Shown: positions 18,224 through 20,131 of the stretch, in pieces
Position numbering within the stretch: the stretch's first letter is position 1
Layout: each line of letters starts with the position of its first letter
Assembly: GCA_000444245.1 (NCBI GenBank)
Contig: ATSW01000849.1
Coordinates: 1-20,131, forward strand
Source: Botryllus schlosseri
Taxonomy: Eukaryota > Chordata > Ascidiacea > Stolidobranchia > Styelidae
Reading direction: 5' to 3'
Length of the DNA stretch: 20,131 bases
Position numbers and translations under genes: made by a program
The notes under the pieces: model-generated
Seen by the model: the letters and a program-made list of their open reading frames with translations, nothing else
The model's database searches: none
What the model was told of the DNA's origin: nothing

Positions 18224-19624
18224 CAGTGGTTCCAAACTGGGGAGGAATTCCCCCTGATTTCCCAAATTGATCATGTCCGAACTGTCATGTAGTCAACGAG
18301 TTATATTCGAACGGATGCTCCTTTTGGCTGTTTTCTTTACTGGAAGTATGTTCAAATGCTATTTGAAATCTCATTTTCACATACAAATTCCCCCCTTTAA
18401 AAAAGACCAGTTCAGATGTACTGCAGTTTGCGAGACAATTTTGTAGGTCAGCGACGGCCTCTCAATCAAATATATCCTAAGCGAGCAAGTGTCGTGCCGA
18501 ATCTATCACAACAAGGCCTCTCGTGAAAGTATTTGTCTTATATTTTCAAGTCAACATGCAGTTTCAGAGAGTGACAAAATATTCCAACGTCATCGATTCA
18601 AGTCAAAGAGATCGCTAGCCTTGCTTTATTTTTAGTGAACTGCTACCCGATCGAGAAAAGAAATGTTAAACTTGATGCAATGTTGCCGAAACGGAATGGG
18701 TGTCCTAAATTCCTCCAGCAGGAAATCTGATGAAATCTGATCACGTGTCTGTTATATATCAGGGCTGTAACCAAGTCACGAGGCTCCCAGTCACAAGTCA
18801 ATCTCACTTTCATAGTTTTGACTCGAGTCAAGTCGAGTCATTTTCAATTCTCCATTGAGTCAAGTCCGAGTCCAAGTCACCGAGCAGAGGGTCGAGTTCG
18901 AGTCATGGTATTATGACTCGAGTCCGAGTCCAAGTCATTGTGTTGACTGCTCAGTTTCCTGTTGAAGTCTTGTTAAACCTACCTTTTATAACTCTGTAGT
19001 GTGGCCACTTTACTGTTATTCGAAATTACAATGAAATGTCGGTCTTGCCCGTCTTATAGTTTCGAGTCATATGGCTTGGTTCGAGTCATGCACAATGACT
19101 CGAGTCCAAGTCGAGTCAATACACAGATTGTCTTGGTCGAGTCGTTTCCGTATTTTGAGAAAATGACTCGAGTCAAATCGAGTCATCAGAAAATGGTGAC
19201 TCGAGTCTGGTCAACTCTGCTTTATATGAAAGTACCAATATTATTGGCCAAATGCATACGCAAACTTGAGAAAATATCGCGATACCAGTAAATTTATGCA
19301 TACTGATTTTTCACAGCAGTATATTAGCGATTGGTGCACGGTAAGCCGAAAACACAAATGGAAGTGTGGGGGTCTGTGGAGTCAAGCCTTCCAGAATTTG
19401 TTTGATTGGGACCAAGACCATTGTTTTTGGAGGCCCAAAAATGTGTTGTTACAGCCCAGCTAGAGACAAACACTCTGTACCGCCCGTCTTATTCTTCAGT
19501 CAACAGGTGTTTGCGCTGTAAAATTGACCTTTTTTAATCATTGGGCAGATTTCTTTTAAGGGGGGAGTTTCGGCTCAAATTTCATCCAAGGGGGGCACGA
19601 GATGGAAAAGGTTGGGAACCACTG
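18224..19624. mobile_element. hAT element nested in the 17704-19957 hAT, 1401 bp
   Basis: It starts CAGTGGTTCCAAACTGGGG and ends AAGGTTGGGAACCACTG, with ccccc-rich subterminal sequence on both sides. Perfect 8-bp duplications aactaaac lie at 18216-18223 and 19625-19632. Because its duplication lies wholly within the outer element, it inserted later. Its right end is related to the AGAACCACTG ends at 7838, 7909 and 10533. It carries a third element at about 18760-19219. No transposase is recognised. Confidence 0.9.
18760..19219. mobile_element. GACTCGAGTC-repeat MITE, innermost insertion
   Basis: The tract 18780-19215 is built of degenerate gactcgagtc and gagtccaagtc units. It begins at CAGGGCTGTAACCAAGTCAC, a hAT-like terminus, and seems to end at gagtctggtcaactctg (19219), a weak inverted match. 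The flanks ...gttatat and ctttatat agree only in part. It is related in repeat unit, but not in terminus, to the tract at 1740-1934. The 96-codon frame starting at 19001 is mostly translated repeat. Confidence 0.5.
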
Positions 19625-19965
19625 AACTAAACCCTAATGAATTGATATTGGGTAAATTTGGGGTACCGGGCTCATCGAACATTAATGATTGTACAGTGTG
19701 TTGATTGATCAGAGAGAAGCAGACATGGTGGGGCCTGTATGACAATGCTGTTCTCAAATCCACATTGTCTTCGTCATTGTTGGCGAGAAATGGCTTTAAA
19801 GTTACATTGCTGTCGTTAAAATTCATTCATTAAATACGATTTATCCCTTGTATATGTGGATAAATGGATGGATAATGCATCAATTCTGCAATCCGGCCCG
19901 CCAAGTACTTAATTTTCCTATGTCCGGCCCGCCGGCTGGAGAAGTTGCCCGCCCCTGAGCTACAA

Positions 19966-20131
19966 GCATGAAAATCCCCAGCAAACATATCCGAGAGAAC
20001 ACTCTCACATCGCTGTTATTCGAGACAAAGCGACATATTATAAATAGGTGATAAACAATCGACTCGTATACTCGGTTGTTCAAACAGCTCCTGGTCGGAG
20101 CAATCCTGAGCTGCATTGGTTATACGAAAAG
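19966..20131. other. Right edge, no recognised feature
   Basis: 165 bases after the outer hAT duplication with no gene or repeat signal. Confidence 0.4.

Larger units (their letters stand above)
17704..19957. mobile_element. Outer hAT element of a nested stack, 2254 bp
   Basis: The termini CAGGGGCGGGCAAC (17704) and GTTGCCCGCCCCTG (to 19957) are a perfect 14-bp inverted pair. The flanks are identical 8-mers agctacaa at 17696-17703 and 19958-19965, so this is a hAT insertion. The subterminal parts repeat GTCCGGCCCGC-type words. Most of the length is later insertions; without the nested hAT and one duplication copy (1409 bp) the original is about 850 bp. No transposase is recognised. Confidence 0.9.

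Overview
The window is animal nuclear DNA. It is AT-rich and mostly noncoding, has GT-AG splice signals and a multi-CUB secreted protein, and is packed with short nonautonomous DNA transposons flanked by 8-bp target-site duplications (the hAT pattern). This fits a marine invertebrate. A tunicate-like or other deuterostome source is a guess and is not shown by the sequence. I see no bacterial operon, CRISPR array, rRNA gene, convincing tRNA gene, or recognisable retrovirus, LTR or Polinton remains.

One gene is well supported, on the + strand. A TATA-like box (5205-5212) precedes a 36-codon first exon (5260-5367) encoding a signal peptide. That exon ends at a good GTGAGT donor. An 8.1-kb intron (5368-13509) follows. 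A TTTTCAG acceptor then opens a single uninterrupted 3.05-kb exon (13510-16560), with an AATAAA signal at 16662. Both exon ends are phase 0, and joining them gives a 1052-residue protein: signal peptide, an N-terminal region of about 190 residues that I do not recognise, then seven CUB-type domains to the C-terminus. There is no membrane anchor and no enzyme domain, so it is probably an extracellular binding or matrix protein.

Layout: 1-493, a GGATT-rich hAT MITE whose left duplication is cut by the window edge. 494-2140, fragments of several repeats plus one candidate small coding exon (971-1049). 2341-2698, a MITE with 13-bp perfect inverted termini. 2707-5200, mostly featureless upstream DNA. 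5205-16690, the CUB gene. Its intron carries a hAT element at 9744-10533, a second, opposite-orientation copy of the GGATT-rich MITE at 11265-11691, a probable TA-flanked element at 11896-12566, a possible element at 8404-8821 and several decayed ends. 16690-17700, no clear gene. 17704-19957, a nested stack: an outer hAT with termini CAGGGGCGGGCAAC contains a second hAT (18224-19624), which contains a GACTCGAGTC-rich third element (about 18760-19219).

The two main points are the unusual architecture of the CUB gene (a tiny secretory exon, a huge transposon-filled intron and one giant CUB exon) and the number of distinct hAT-type families whose termini and duplications can be read directly. 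None shows a recognisable transposase, so they look nonautonomous and mobilised from elsewhere.
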